DNA from: Atkinsonella hypoxylon | Taxonomy: Eukaryota; Ascomycota; Sordariomycetes; Hypocreales; Clavicipitaceae | DNA: 64,000 bases | Direction of reading: 5' to 3' | Assembly: GCA_000729835.1 (NCBI GenBank) | Contig: JFHB01000110.1 | Location: 37,044-101,043 of the forward strand | Shown: in pieces, positions 26,172 through 37,259 of the stretch | Layout: each line of letters opens with the position of its first letter | Numbering within the stretch: position 1 is the stretch's first letter | The notes under the pieces: generated by a model | Told to the model about the DNA's origin: nothing | The model's input: the letters and a program-made list of their open reading frames with translations, nothing else | Database searches by the model: none | Position numbers and translations under genes: made by a program

Positions 26172-26867
26172 TGTTAAAAATAAGCTACCCTATATAGCCT
26201 ATTTTTATGCCTACTAGTTGCTCTATTACGTAACCCTTATTAGGTCTTATTACGTTAATTTTTAGTAGAGATATCGCTGTTACTAGATGCAAAACATCTA
26301 GAATTAACTAAGGTAAAGTTGCCTAACCTATAGTTAACTTTATCTGCGATTTTCTCTACAACTAGCAATAGTAGAAATTTAAAAAGTATACTATTTAAAA
26401 GCTAAGAATTAGGGCTATCTAATAGTATAATTGTTAGATAGAGTTACTTATAAGGGTTGCTTATTATTAGTGGAATTTATTAAATTATATACGTAAGCGT
26501 CTCGTTTATATAGCTGTAAGTTAATTTTTTTGTTTTTATATAGTAAATCTTTTTGCGGAAATTATAAAGTAGCCTACAAGCCCCTTCTAGCAACTACAGC
26601 CCGCTAATATAGTTGGAGGGTCTATAAGGGACTGGAAAGATTTAAGATCCTACTCTCACTAAGTTCGTTACAGCGCTCTTAATATAAAGATACTACTATT
26701 ACAGTTATCTATTGCCTCTATATGATCTAGTACTATACACTACAGCTTGATTTAGGCCGCTGCTGCTTCCACTACGTGATAATTGCTAGGAGCAATTACA
26801 GGTGCTAAATCTAAGAGACCACTACCCTCTTAGATATCTAGTCCTGTAATCCCTATTATTTTCAATA
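26172..26867 (+). repeat. A2 3' LTR
   Basis: Preceded by the polypurine tract agaggga (26164-26170). Same length and indel pattern as the 5' LTR at 19040. Left part RIP-mutated (TACGTAACC), right part better preserved (ctacgtgataattg). The target duplication atact follows at 26868-26872. Confidence 0.93.
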
Positions 26868-26872
26868 ATACT

Positions 26873-27045
26873 AAATAAGACTCTTAAATCCTTTATTAAT
26901 AACAATAAGGCTAATATATAGATAGAAAGCTAGGTAAAGAGATCTATAAATTAATGCAGAAGGATGTTAGATTTATTATTGTTTATTCCTTTAATCTATT
27001 TTGTTATTACTGTAACTGTTAGAGTTACTTTACTAGTATAATAAA
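26873..27045 (+). pseudogene. C RNase H C-terminus and polyprotein end
   Basis: Resumes the C frame after A2. The text reads N-K-T/A-L-K-S-F-I-N/D-N-N-K, then a W-V-K-R-S-I-N/D-like end, which is the usual terminus of this copia lineage. The first candidate stop (TAA near 26954) could be a true stop or a mutated Gln codon. The frame stays free of other stops to TAA-TAA near 27041. Confidence 0.7.
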
Positions 27046-27060
27046 AAGAGAGACTGCTAG

Positions 27061-27375
27061 TGTTAAAATTATTATAACTCTATTATGCAATTCTAGTACC
27101 TGCATAGGTAGATACAACTGCTAATTAGTTGCATTTGTACATTAGTCTCTACTTATATCGGGGTCGCTAATACCCCTTAATTCCCCCTTAACACAACACT
27201 ATACCTAAGGTATATAAGGCATCTAACAGGGTATATAATATAGCCTCTTTTGCTAGTTAGATATAACTCCTAGATAACCGAATTTAAACCTCTTTAATGT
27301 AAATACTAGTGCACTAGTCAACTGGTCGTAGGGCCGACTCGAAGAAGTATAAATAAGACCCTTGGTCTACCAACA
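27061..27375 (+). repeat. C 3' LTR (right boundary tentative)
   Basis: Starts TGTTAAAATT just after a purine-rich run (aaaaagagag, 27043-27052) and contains two TATA-like blocks (ggtatataagg and ggtatataatat, about 27208-27240). The likely end is ggtctaccaaca at 27375, giving TGTTRR..YYAACA ends of the common copia type. The last 80 bases are far less RIP-mutated than the start, as at the outer edges of the other elements, which supports a boundary here. The partner LTR is outside the window, so the end is not confirmed. Confidence 0.55.
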
Positions 27376-27723
27376 GCTCCTCTTAAAGTGCTATTTTAGT
27401 AATATTATATTAGGCTTAAGAGTTACTAGAAGTATTAAATAGAAGACTATAATAAATAAAGTAATAGCTACTAGTATAAATTTAATCTTAATTAATAAGT
27501 TATCTAAGGATTTAGTCTATAATTAAATAGTTAAAGAAGGTCTTAAAGCTAAGTTAAATAATAATAAGGAGCTAGTACTAATAATAGAGAATAAGAGTGC
27601 AGTTATTATTAACCTTATAATAAAGGGAATAGCTAACTAGTATAGAAGCTAATTTAAAGAGGCTGTAGAGAAGATTTAGCTCTTAAAATAATTATAACTA
27701 ATTAATCTAAAGGTAAATATATT
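27376..27723 (+). pseudogene. Unidentified decayed coding fragment hosting C and A3
   Basis: About 95 codons (27462-27723, plus strand) read with only TAG/TAA stops of RIP type. The inferred peptide is Lys/Leu/Asn/Ile rich and contains E-N-K-S-A-V-I-I-N-L and F-K-E-A-V-E-K-I blocks. I do not recognise the family. It precedes A3, which inserts after atatt at 27719-27723. It may be a piece of yet another element's Gag or a host gene remnant. Confidence 0.35.
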
Positions 27724-28418
27724 TATTGAAAATAATAGGGATTACAGGACTAGATATCTAAGAGGGTAGTGGTCTCTTAGATTTAGCACCTGTAATTGCT
27801 CCTAGCAATTATCACGTAGTGGAAGCAGCAGCGGCCTAAATCAAGCTGTAGTGTATAGTATAGATTACGTAGAGGCAGTAGATAACTATAATAATAGTGG
27901 TATCTTATATTAAGAGCGCTGTAACGAACAAGTGAGGGTAGAATCTCGAATCTTTCCAGTCCCTTATAAACCTACTAACTATATTACTGGGCTATAGTTG
28001 CTAGAAGGGGCTTATAGGCTACTTTATAATTTCCGCAAAAAGATTTACTATATAAAAACAAAAAAATCGACTTATAGCTATATAAACGAGATGCCTATAT
28101 GTACAATTTAATAAATTCTACTAATAATAAAGAACTCTTATAAGTAATACTATCTAATAATTATATTATTAGAAAGTCCTAATTCTTAGCTTTTAAATGG
28201 TATACTTTTTGAATTTCTACTATTGCTAGTTGTAGAGAAAATCGCTGTTAAAGTTAACTATAGGTTAGGCAACTTTGCCTTAGTTAAATCTAGATATTTG
28301 CATCTAGTAACAACAATATCTCTATTAAAAATTAACGTAACAAGACCTAATAAGGGTTACGTAATAGAGCAACTAGTAGGCATAAAAATAGGCTATATAG
28401 AGTAGCTTATTTTTAACA
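27724..28418 (-). repeat. A3 3' LTR
   Basis: On the plus strand it reads TATTGAAAAT...ATTTTTAACA, the inverse of the other A LTRs. The outer (left) edge keeps TATTG, CACGTAGTGG and the GCAGCAGCGG block, while the inner (right) half is RIP-mutated (ttacgtaatagagc). Hairpin AATTGCT-cct-AGCAATT retained. Confidence 0.92.
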
Positions 28419-30906
28419 CTCTCTCTAGAAATGTAACAAGTAACTAGTTCTATAAGCAACTTAGCTCCTTTAAAGGATATCTAAGTTAGAATTAACTAAC
28501 GAAATACAGTACTAATAACATAACTAAATAACATAACTAATTCCAGCAATTCTAGGGTAGTTATAGTTAAATATAACTAGTTGTTGTTAATTGTTTTTGT
28601 TGTTTTCGATTTTTAACTGTTTTTCGTTGCTTTTCGATTTTTTAAGTGTTTTTATTGCTTTTATAAGCTAGCTAGAAAGCTCTAGTAACTTAATAAATTG
28701 TTAATACTTTTAAATAGCAAGAGGCTTAGTTAGGCTATCTGCTAGTATCTAATTTGTATTAATATAACTAACCTTAGCTATACCTTTACGAATTTTTTCC
28801 CTAATGTAGTTAAACTTTAAAAGGGTGTACTTAGTTCTACTATACAACGTTAAGTTATAAGCAGTAACTATAGCGCCTTAATTATTACACCTAATAGGAA
28901 TAGAAGGGGTTAAAGGTAGCTTTATCTCCTTAAAAAGGCTGTAAAGCCACTTTAATTCCCTAATAGCTTTAGATAATGCATTAGATTCTGCTTCTAAAGT
29001 AAAAAGAGCAATAGTACTAGCTTTCTTCGATTTCTAGCTAATAGGTTTACTAGCTAGCTTATATAGATAAGTATAGATTAATTTAGAAGAGACTTTATCA
29101 CTAGCAAAATTACTATTGTAATAACTAAGGAGGGTCTTAAGTACTTCTTTAGAGCTAAAAGCTTTAGAAGAAGACCCTAGTGGTATAGAATACTTATAAA
29201 TAATAGTAAAGCTTTTAGTACTACTTAAGTACCTTAGGAGGTACTTAGAGGCGTTTAGGTGCTCTATATAGAGCTTAGCTAGGAAGGTTAATAGCTACTA
29301 AACAGAAAAAGCAATATTAGCCCTAGTTAGCAACATTAAGTACATTATAGTACCTATTATGCTCTAATAAAGCTTATAATTGGATTTTAAGAGGAGTTTT
29401 GTAACTAGTTGCTTTAGAATTCCTAGCTATATAGGGATAGAAGCTGGCTTAGTATCTAGCATTTTAAATCTTTTTAGAGCTTTAAGGATGTATTAAGATT
29501 AGTGGATTTTAATAGACCTTTTAGACCTATTACAGGTGATTTATATACCTAGAAAGAATTCTACTAGTCCTCTATCTTCTATTAGATAAGCTTAATTTAG
29601 TAGCTTTTTAAGCTTATTAATATATTGTAAATTAGGCCTAATTAGAAGACAGTTATCTACATAAGTAGCAATATATGTAGATGTAGCTGGGTTATAAAAG
29701 ACTGCTAGGTTTAATATAAGAGGTTTAAATCTATACTTTTAAAGTAATTCTGTTAGAATTTGCTGCTATTCTCTAGGACTTTACTTTAAACTATAGAGGG
29801 ATTTTTCTAGCTTAATTACTTGCTCTTTAGAGGGCTTGTAATTACAGCTTTTTAGTAGCTTAGCTACTAATAGCGTTGCTTCTGCAAATTCAACGAATCT
29901 ATCTAGGATTTCTATATAAATAGCTTCCTTTAGCTTGCTATTTAAAAACGCTCCTATAAAGTCAATTTACTTAACTTCCTAGTTATTAAAAGCTGCAAGA
30001 GCTAATAATATACGCTAGCTAGAAGGAATACTAGTTGCAGTAAAGGTCTTTAGGTAATCTTAACCTTCTATTTGCATAAATCCCTTAGTAATAAAGCAGG
30101 CCTTATATTTAATAAGATTATTTTCTTTATCCTTTTTAAGTCTATAAATAAGCCTATTCTTTAGAACTCTTTAGCTCTTAGGTACTTAGTCTTTCCCTAT
30201 AAATTTAAAGGTTCTAGCAGCTAATAGCTGCTTAAATTCGCTATAGGTAGCTTCTATTTAATGCTGCTTAGCAGAGCTTTTTAGGGCTTACTTCTATGTA
30301 TTAGGAAGTTTATCCTTACTATTAGAAGTAATAGCTGCTTTAGTCCTAGCCTTAAAGCATAGATCCTTAATTAAGGAAAATATGTCTCTATCTAAATCTA
30401 TAGCATTAGCATTAGCTTTAGCTTCTATAGGTTCTATATTAGCCTAAGGGGCTTCTATAGATATAGGGGCTTTAGGGGCCTCTATAGCTTCTATAGGGTT
30501 GCTTAGTAGAAGAGCTTAATCTATAGGTTCTAGTGGATAATTCGGCACATCTAGATAACTAGGATAAGGATACTTAGGAGTATAATTATCTACTAATTGC
30601 TGCTAGTTATTGATTTCTCCCTCTAAAGGATTATCCACTATAGAACCAATAGGAACCTTAGGGATGCCCTATGAAATAGGACCTATTCCTTCTATAATTT
30701 TAACGAAGCTAGTCTTTATAATAGCTCGTTTAGAGGGGATGTATATTAGATATACATTAGAACCTAGCGTAGCTAAAAGTCTACTAGGAATAGTTCTTTT
30801 AGCTAGCTTCTGCAACCTAGATTGTTGTTCTAAAGGAATTAGAACTTCGCAATAGGAGCCTATAGCTCTGATTTTGGTAAAATTAGGCTTATAGGTCTTA
30901 GAAGGC
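28419..30906 (-). pseudogene. A3 polyprotein, C-terminal half (integrase end, RT, RNase H)
   Basis: Reverse-strand copy of the family A polyprotein. RNase H lies nearest the LTR (ADSLTKP-like about 28720-28745), the RT catalytic YVDN is at 29649-29663 (plus-strand acagttatctacata), and the integrase C-terminus is at about 30600-30906. It ends exactly where B inserts, and the same frame resumes at 61173. The first 170 or so bases (28419-28590) are the 3' noncoding part, with the A/T-run and the polypurine tract in complement (ctctctct). The plus-strand open stretch 30610-30855 is only the antisense shadow of this integrase. Confidence 0.88.
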
Positions 30907-31760
30907 TATCAAAAGTAGTTTCAATACCAGTGCCAAAAGTGGCTACAACACCAGCGATACCAACATCGCTAGCTGTTATGGACTCGAGCCTTAGGCTTGG
31001 GTCTTTCAGTAGAGGGAGGACAGCAGGAGAGGGACAGAGATCTATGTAGGTAAAGGGATAGGAGCAAGCTGCATTTGTCTAGGGGTTACCTAGACTTTAC
31101 TGGGCCCTAGAGAGAGAACCTTAGCTATAAAGTATATACTAAAAGGGGCTCCTAAGGGGATAGACCTACCCCTAGATATATAGTACAGGGGCATAGGGAG
31201 GCTTCTAGTTCCTTCTCTCTTCCTCCTTTCCTCCCTATGATTATAGTTCTCATTATAGACACTAGTTAGCAGCAGCCACTAGGTCAGTCCATTACACTAG
31301 CTTCATGAAACATCAGCTCCAACAGCTGTTACCAGTACAACTACTCCAACAGTAGCACAACAAAGGAACTTAGTTACAACAACTAAGTGTAGGAAACAAG
31401 TAGGTGTAGTAAACTAGGATAGAATACAACAGGGGTTATCTAGTCTGTTATCTTTGCTTTGTTATAAGGCTTTATATACACTAATATCTACCCCTCTTAT
31501 AGAGGCAGTGCAATAGATCACTTAGCATCTCTCGGCATTCTCTTACTCTACAAGCTGCAGGATTTTTAGGTATCTAGCTATCCCCCTTCTTATTTTTCTT
31601 TCTCTTCTTCTCTTTCTTTCTCTCTTAAAATTAGCTATATATAAGCTGCTTTCTCCCTCCTAAGTTAGAGGAATTAAGTAAGCAATTTACACTCTTCTAT
31701 ACACTAAAAGCTTCTTTATCTTCTCTTTATTCTGTTATCTCTTCTATCTCCTTTTTAATA
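30907..31760 (+). repeat. B 5' LTR, interrupted by solo LTR S1
   Basis: Left part 30907-30973, S1 30974-31296, right part 31302-31760. The uninterrupted version of the site is visible in B's own 3' LTR at about 60704-60708 (ctagc). The left edge is less RIP-mutated than the 3' copy, the right edge more so. Confidence 0.92.
30974..31296 (+). repeat. S1: solo LTR, 323 bp
   Basis: TGTTATGGACT...AGTCCATTACA with an 11-bp near-perfect terminal inverted repeat and a 5-bp target duplication ctagc (30969-30973, 31297-31301). Markedly richer in G, C and CpA than its surroundings. TATA-like gatatatag near 31175. About 94% alike by eye to S2, differing almost only by transitions. A TG..CA repeat with 5-bp duplication fits an LTR better than a DNA-transposon MITE. 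No internal region of this family is in the window. Confidence 0.82.
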
Positions 31761-31771
31761 GTTATAAGCCT
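31761..31771 (+). promoter_or_regulatory. B primer-binding site, initiator tRNA-Met half-tRNA type
   Basis: gttataagcct follows the 5' LTR directly. With one G-to-A reversal it is GTTATGAGCC, complementary to the anticodon arm of initiator tRNA-Met, as in family A. Confidence 0.65.
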
Positions 31772-32530
31772 AGTTTGCCCTTCTTTAGTATCTTTACCTT
31801 TTTAATAACTCTATTATCTTCTTTAGCTCCCTAAAGCTATTTACATTATTCTGTTATTATAGATACCTAGTATCTTTAATAGCACTCTTTTTATTACGTA
31901 GTTATATGCCTCTTACTACACTATATAATCTCCCTATTATTAATAACAATAACAACTTTCTTGTTATTAACAACAATAACATCTTTTCTTATTATTAACA
32001 ACAATAACATCTTTTCTCGTTATTTACTACAATAACAACCTCTTTAATATTAATTACGTAATATTAACCTTAACTCTAACCCTAACCCTAGAGGGTTAGC
32101 AGAAGGAGTTAGTTATTAACCCTTTTAAAGAGATAACACTTATAATAATTTAATAATAAGTTAAGCAGTTACACTACTAAAAGCGCCCTAATTTTTACTA
32201 TAGATTTTGCTCTAATTTAAAATCTAACTTCTGTTCTAAATTTGTCTTTAAAAATAGAATATTTCCCTTAAATTAACCTCTTAATTTTCTTTTAGCATTA
32301 GTTTTAAATCTAACAATAAAGTACAACATTAATTTTTAGTCTTAAATTTACACTAAATTTAACAATAAATTCCACAGCTAATTTAACCCTAATCACAAAA
32401 CGGATTTCTATTACGGATTCTTTATCAATTAATCTACTAGATTTATACCTAGATTTTCACTATAGATTCTACTATAGAGCTTAGATTAACAGCTTAATAC
32501 TAACTTTATACAGCAAGAGACTAGAATCGT
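31772..32530 (+). other. B 5' leader
   Basis: No coding pattern. Contains the 28-bp tandem repeat (31937-32047) and a CCCTAA run that forms a perfect inverted repeat, CTAACCCT-ag-AGGGTTAG (32082-32099). The rest is TA-rich and unremarkable. Confidence 0.5.
31937..32047 (+). repeat. Tandem repeat, four units of about 28 bp, in B leader
   Basis: Units start at 31937, 31964, 31992 and 32020, each beginning TTATTAAYAACAATAAC (the last slightly diverged) followed by a C/T-rich part such as atcttttctta. The second and third units are nearly identical. It lies in the untranslated leader of B. Confidence 0.8.
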
Positions 32531-34312
32531 TAGATTTTAGTTATTAAAAAATACGCAATAAACAAAGGAGTCTAGAACTACCTAGATCTAGCAGAAGACA
32601 ATAAAGAGAAACTAACTAAGCTACAAGAACTAATACCTAAGGATATTAATAAAAAGGTTACTGTAGTAGGAGATTTAAACAACTATAAATTCTCTATTCT
32701 ATAGTTCCTCTACATATAATATTAAATAAAGCTCTAGGACTACTACAACTAAAAGAAGGCCCTTAACAGCATCTAACAATAGATAGTTAAAACAGTTAGT
32801 AACTACTATAAAACTATTAGCTATAAGCACAATATCGCTAAGTAGATCCTTCTTCTTTAACAACAATTAAAGCTAATATCTTAGGATAATAAAAAAGAAG
32901 TACTCTCTTAATATAAAGCTATATTAAAGAGCCCTTCTAGAACTAAGATAAAGGAATTTGTTACTTCCTATAAGAAGGTACTCTTAGAAGTACAGCAAAT
33001 TAATCTTCTAAATACCTACAATCTTTAGCTAACTTTAGACTTCCTTAATGCTGTTTAGCAAATTAACCCTTCCTTTTTAACCTATTAGCACAACAGAATT
33101 AGAGATAAATCGATCTCTAATAAGCTAAATTAGAAGGAGAAGATACTAAATAGCCACTAAATCGCAGATCTTTTTAAGAGCTAAACAAAGGCTAACAACA
33201 ACAGGTCCTTTGCTAGCTTCTAGGACTAGAAAACTCCTTCTTCTTCTTCCTTTTCTTTAAAACAGCTAAATCCACCTAATTTAAATTCAAATCCTACATA
33301 CCTCTGTAGAAAGTCTTATAAGTATAATAAGTGTTATTACTTAGTGAGCAACAACAGACTAAAAGACTAGAAACCTAACGAAAAGACTATTGAATCTATT
33401 TAACAAAAACTTAAGAACAATAAGTCTATAAAGAAGGTAATATACACATTAAAAAGAGATAACCTATCTATTAGCAACAATGTTCTTCCTAAGAGATCCT
33501 CTTCTTCTTCTTCCTTAAATCTAGTTATTAGCTTAGCCTTTACTAATCTATCTTCTTTATTTAGCAATTTAAATACCCTTTATTCTCTAAGGGACTTCTA
33601 GATTCTCGATTCTAGCTCTAACATCTATATAACTAATAACCTAGATAGGTTATTAGATTATAAGGAAGCTACTACAATACAACAGATCTTTACTGGAGAT
33701 TTAAGCCTTCCTATTCTAGAATACAGCTGCGTTCTTGTTAGAACTAATAAAGGACTCTTCTAACTTTAATAGGTTGCCTTTATTCCTATATTCTACACTA
33801 ATGTAGCAAGCCTATATAAGCTTCTATAAGCTAGATACAACTAGAATTTAAAGATAGGTTAAGTTATAAAAGACTTAAGCAACCTCTTTTAAACAACAAG
33901 GAACTATAAGTAACTAACTATTAAATTTAACGAAATTAACAATTAACCTATTAGTTCCTTTTTAACTTCTTTAGCTTTAGTAGACCTATAGCATTAACGA
34001 TTAGGGCATTCTAATAAGGAAGCTCTTAAGCACCTAGTAGAAGCAACTATAGAAGCTAAGATTACTAGATTTATAAAAATCGAATGTAAAGCTTATTCTC
34101 TTTTAAAGGCAACTAGGAAAATTAATAGGGAACCTCCTCTAGGCTCTAGTTCTAGACCCTTCTAGAAAGTCTTTATTAATATCTTTAAATTAGAATAAGG
34201 ATATAATAGTTCTAATTTAGCTCTCCTAATTAAGGATAATTTCATAAAGATAATTATATATTATCCTTTATTTTCTTTAACTTAACAAGAGTTAGTCTTA
34301 AAGCTTAAAGTC
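32531..34312 (+). pseudogene. B Gag, protease and integrase N-terminus
   Basis: Copia polyprotein frame with RIP-type stops. Gag has Gln-rich helices from about 32540. A Cys/His cluster of the C-x-K-S-x-K-Y-N-K-C type lies about 33300-33335 (zinc knuckle-like). The protease site I-L-D-S-G-S-N-I-Y-I is readable near 33600 with Gly changed to Ser. The integrase zinc finger starts H-Q-R-L-G-H (about 33990). G2 interrupts here (target aagtc at 34308-34312 and 52068-52072). The start codon is not identifiable. Confidence 0.8.
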
Positions 34313-34555
34313 TGTTACGGTGAGATCCAACGTGGGTTTGTTGGAAGTGACAATAGGTTGTCGGATTCAATAGGTTATGTAATAATTCGTAAGAGGAGTC
34401 GTAAGAGCTTCTATAAGGAGTATTTAATAATAATGTTCTAGTAAATAATTGTTAATTGTTTAATTTAACTACTTAAGCGTTGCTTCTAACTACTTATATA
34501 TAATTGCAGTTATATGCACTAGTAACCTATAGGTCTATAGGATTATCCTGTAATA
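34313..34555 (-). repeat. G2 3' LTR (left end)
   Basis: Plus-strand TGTTACGGTGAG...ATCCTGTAATA. The left outer 70 bases are unmutated (ccaacgtgggtttgttgg), while the right inner end is mutated (tgtaata for cgtaaca). Length equals the partner at 51825. Confidence 0.92.
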
Positions 34556-35049
34556 AGTGCTGCCTCTACAAAAAAGATTAGCTGTTCTAGCTGTTCTAAA
34601 AAATTAATTGTTAGTTATTAGAAGGCGTATTAGATTAAACTAAATAACTTATTAATCTAGCTGTTATAAAAGGCGCAGAAAGGTAGTTATTGTTTTATTG
34701 CGTAAGTACGCATTATTGTTATTATAGTGCAATCTATAGCGTAGGTTGCTATATTTACGTATTTTCTTTGTGCACTTATAATATCTAAATTACACTTATA
34801 ATCTAGTAACTATTAAATCTATATATTAAATTAACGGATTTCCTTAAACCTAATAGAGCGTTAAAGCTCGTTCTATAACCTATATATAAGCGAAGTTACA
34901 TAAAATTATCCTAGACAATATTAAATCCTATAAATTAATCTTTATATAATAAAGCTAATTTATTAAATCTATATAGCACATTCCTTATACAAGATCGTTC
35001 TATATAGTGTTAAAAGTATTAAAAATTATTCTATATTAAAGCTAATTTT
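34556..35049 (-). other. G2 3' untranslated region
   Basis: Noncoding counterpart of G1 18101-18589 in reverse. No feature recognised. Confidence 0.5.
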
Positions 35050-36885
35050 CTATTAGATCCCTTTAGTGTATCTCTCTATATATATACAGCCTATTTTAAT
35101 CTCTAGGCATTAGTAATAGCAATAAATTATTAGTTAGTTATAGTAAGCTGTTAGTTCTCTTTAGAAAGTAAAGCTAGTAGATGCTTCTAGCAGCTTTAGG
35201 GGGGGTTTTACCTAGAAGATACTAGTTTTACGCTTAATAGGTATTTCTACTAGTTTACTTACAGCTAGCCTCTTAGTTAGCGTTTTTACCTTAGTTAGTA
35301 TTAGCTTTACTGTAGAAAGTGTTTTTTATAGAATTAATAGAGAGAAATATATTAAAGATAGGTTAATTAGAATAAACTAAGCACTTCTTCTATATTAAAT
35401 AGTGCTAAATCTATTACTAAAGAGGCTTTATACAGCAATAAGCTAGTTAGCTAAGCGTTCTAAGAAGTTTATATAAATATAGTTAATTTTATATTATAAG
35501 TGTCTATTTTCTACTTATAGTGTATTAATATTGCTAGCAACCTTTAGTAAGGTTTTATTTTTATTAATAACGTTATTAATACCTTAATTAAATTAACTTA
35601 TACTATCTAGTTAGTTATATATACTATAGATAGCAGTCTATAATTTGTTAAACTACTTATTAAATAGACCTCCTTTAGCCTCTATTTTAACCTAGTTAAT
35701 CTTTTTATTTAACTTATTAATTTTAGTAATATAGAGGTTAAGTTGCTTCTATATAGTGTTACTATCTATAGAAGTATCCTTAAGGTAGGCTTTAATTATT
35801 TCCTTAGCGTTAGATTTACACTTCTTCTAAAGGAGACTATTACACTAGCTCTAGGATTATACCTTAGCTAATAGAATAAAGAGCAAGTTTATATAGCTAA
35901 TACTAGCTAAGGTACCTATAATAGTGCTGTTAATTCTACTAAATTTGTTAAAGAAGTAGATAGTAAGTAACACTACTTATAACAGTAAACTAGTAGATAA
36001 ATCTATAGTAATAGTTTCTTTACCTCTTTTTACTATATTACTACTGTAGTATATAGTAGCTACTGCTTTTACCTATATTTTGCCTTTTCTAGCTACTTTA
36101 GCGTTACCTATAGATACTTTAGTATCCTTACCTTTATACTGCTAGTTTTAGCGCTTTACTTTATAGTTATTATAAATTCTAAAGATATATATTACTATAT
36201 TCTACTAGAGTAAGTAATATATATTATCTTTAAAGACCTTAATGCTAGTTTTATCTATTATACTGCCTTTTAGGGTAAATTTATAGGTATAAGTGTAAAT
36301 AGTATTTTCTATATTCTATACCTTTTCTTTAGCTCTATTAGTATAGTAATACTAACTGTAGTTTTCTGTAATAGGCTCTATATTAGTAATATTAATATTA
36401 TCTTTAATTTCTATAGAAATAGTGCTAAAGATAAACTTATTAACTTTTAGGGTGCTCTTAGCACTTCTAAGCCTACTAAAAGTGCTATATAAGCAGTAGA
36501 AGTTAAGTAATATAAGATAAGTTTTAATATTATCTAGCTCTATAGCTACTATATTCTCTTTATAGTTATATTCTTACTCCTTAAACTTAAAACCTTTACT
36601 CTTAGCGTTAAAACTATTATTATAGTTAATATATATATTAAAAGCAATATATTCTTCTTTAGGTTTAAATAGTAGTAGTATTATAGCTTAAGTATAGTTA
36701 CTATTGTTATTCTCTTCTTAGAATAAGCTATTTAGGTTTACTAGAATTAATAATTCTAAACTACTAAAAGAAAAGAATAATAGTAGTAAATTTTCTGCAA
36801 AAGGGACAAAAGAGGCTAGAAGTAGCTCTATAGAGGCTAGTTAGTTCTATAGGTAATAGGAATTTACTCTATAGATAGTCTATTG
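35050..36885 (-). pseudogene. G2 ORF3, second copy of the unidentified coding-like region
   Basis: Reverse-strand counterpart of G1 16263-18100, colinear and without large indels. The gcc codon at G1 16311 corresponds to 36837 here. Same sparse TAG/TAA pattern, hydrophobic block and coiled-coil-like region. Function unknown. Conservation of the region in both copies argues that it belongs to the element and is not a later insertion. Confidence 0.5.
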
Positions 36886-37259
36886 CCTTTAGTGTAGTAT
36901 TCTAGTATTTAACTGTTAAAAGTAGCTAAATAACAGCCTAAAGGGATAGAAAGAGCAGCAGCTATAATAGTATTAATAAATTTATAAGATTTTATAATAT
37001 ATAAAAGTATAAGGAAAAGGTTATATAGTAAAAAGCATAAAAATTCGCAAAAGTAAAGGCAAATTTATAGAGAAAAGTAAGTTAAAACAATAGTATATAG
37101 ATTTATAGGTGTTTTCTTCCTAACCTTTTATAATTATATAATATAGGTTAATTTTAATAGTTCTAATAATAATAAATAAGGAAATAAAGAAAAAGATACT
37201 AAAAGATTTAAACAATTTATTATATAATAAAGGAAATTAAGACTTATAAAGAAAAGAGT

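Larger units (their letters stand above)
19040..26867 (+). mobile_element. A2: complete 7.8-kb Ty1/copia retrotransposon
   Basis: Both LTRs and an exact 5-bp target duplication atact (19035-19039 and 26868-26872). It sits in the RNase H of C, whose reading frame resumes afterwards. Gag-Pol is one long frame. This is the best reference copy of family A in the window and carries no nested insertion. Dead through RIP. Confidence 0.94.

Noticed and set aside
30974..31296. S1 and S2 as MITEs of a DNA transposon
   Set aside because: TG..CA ends, 5-bp target duplication and about 322-bp length fit a solo LTR; no known transposase family with these ends and duplication was recognisable. Not fully excluded.
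31937..32047. CRISPR-like array
   Set aside because: Units are contiguous tandem repeats without unique spacers, in a fungal retroelement.
32074..32100. Telomere array
   Set aside because: Only about two CCCTAA units, inside the leader of a retroelement; far too short for a telomere.
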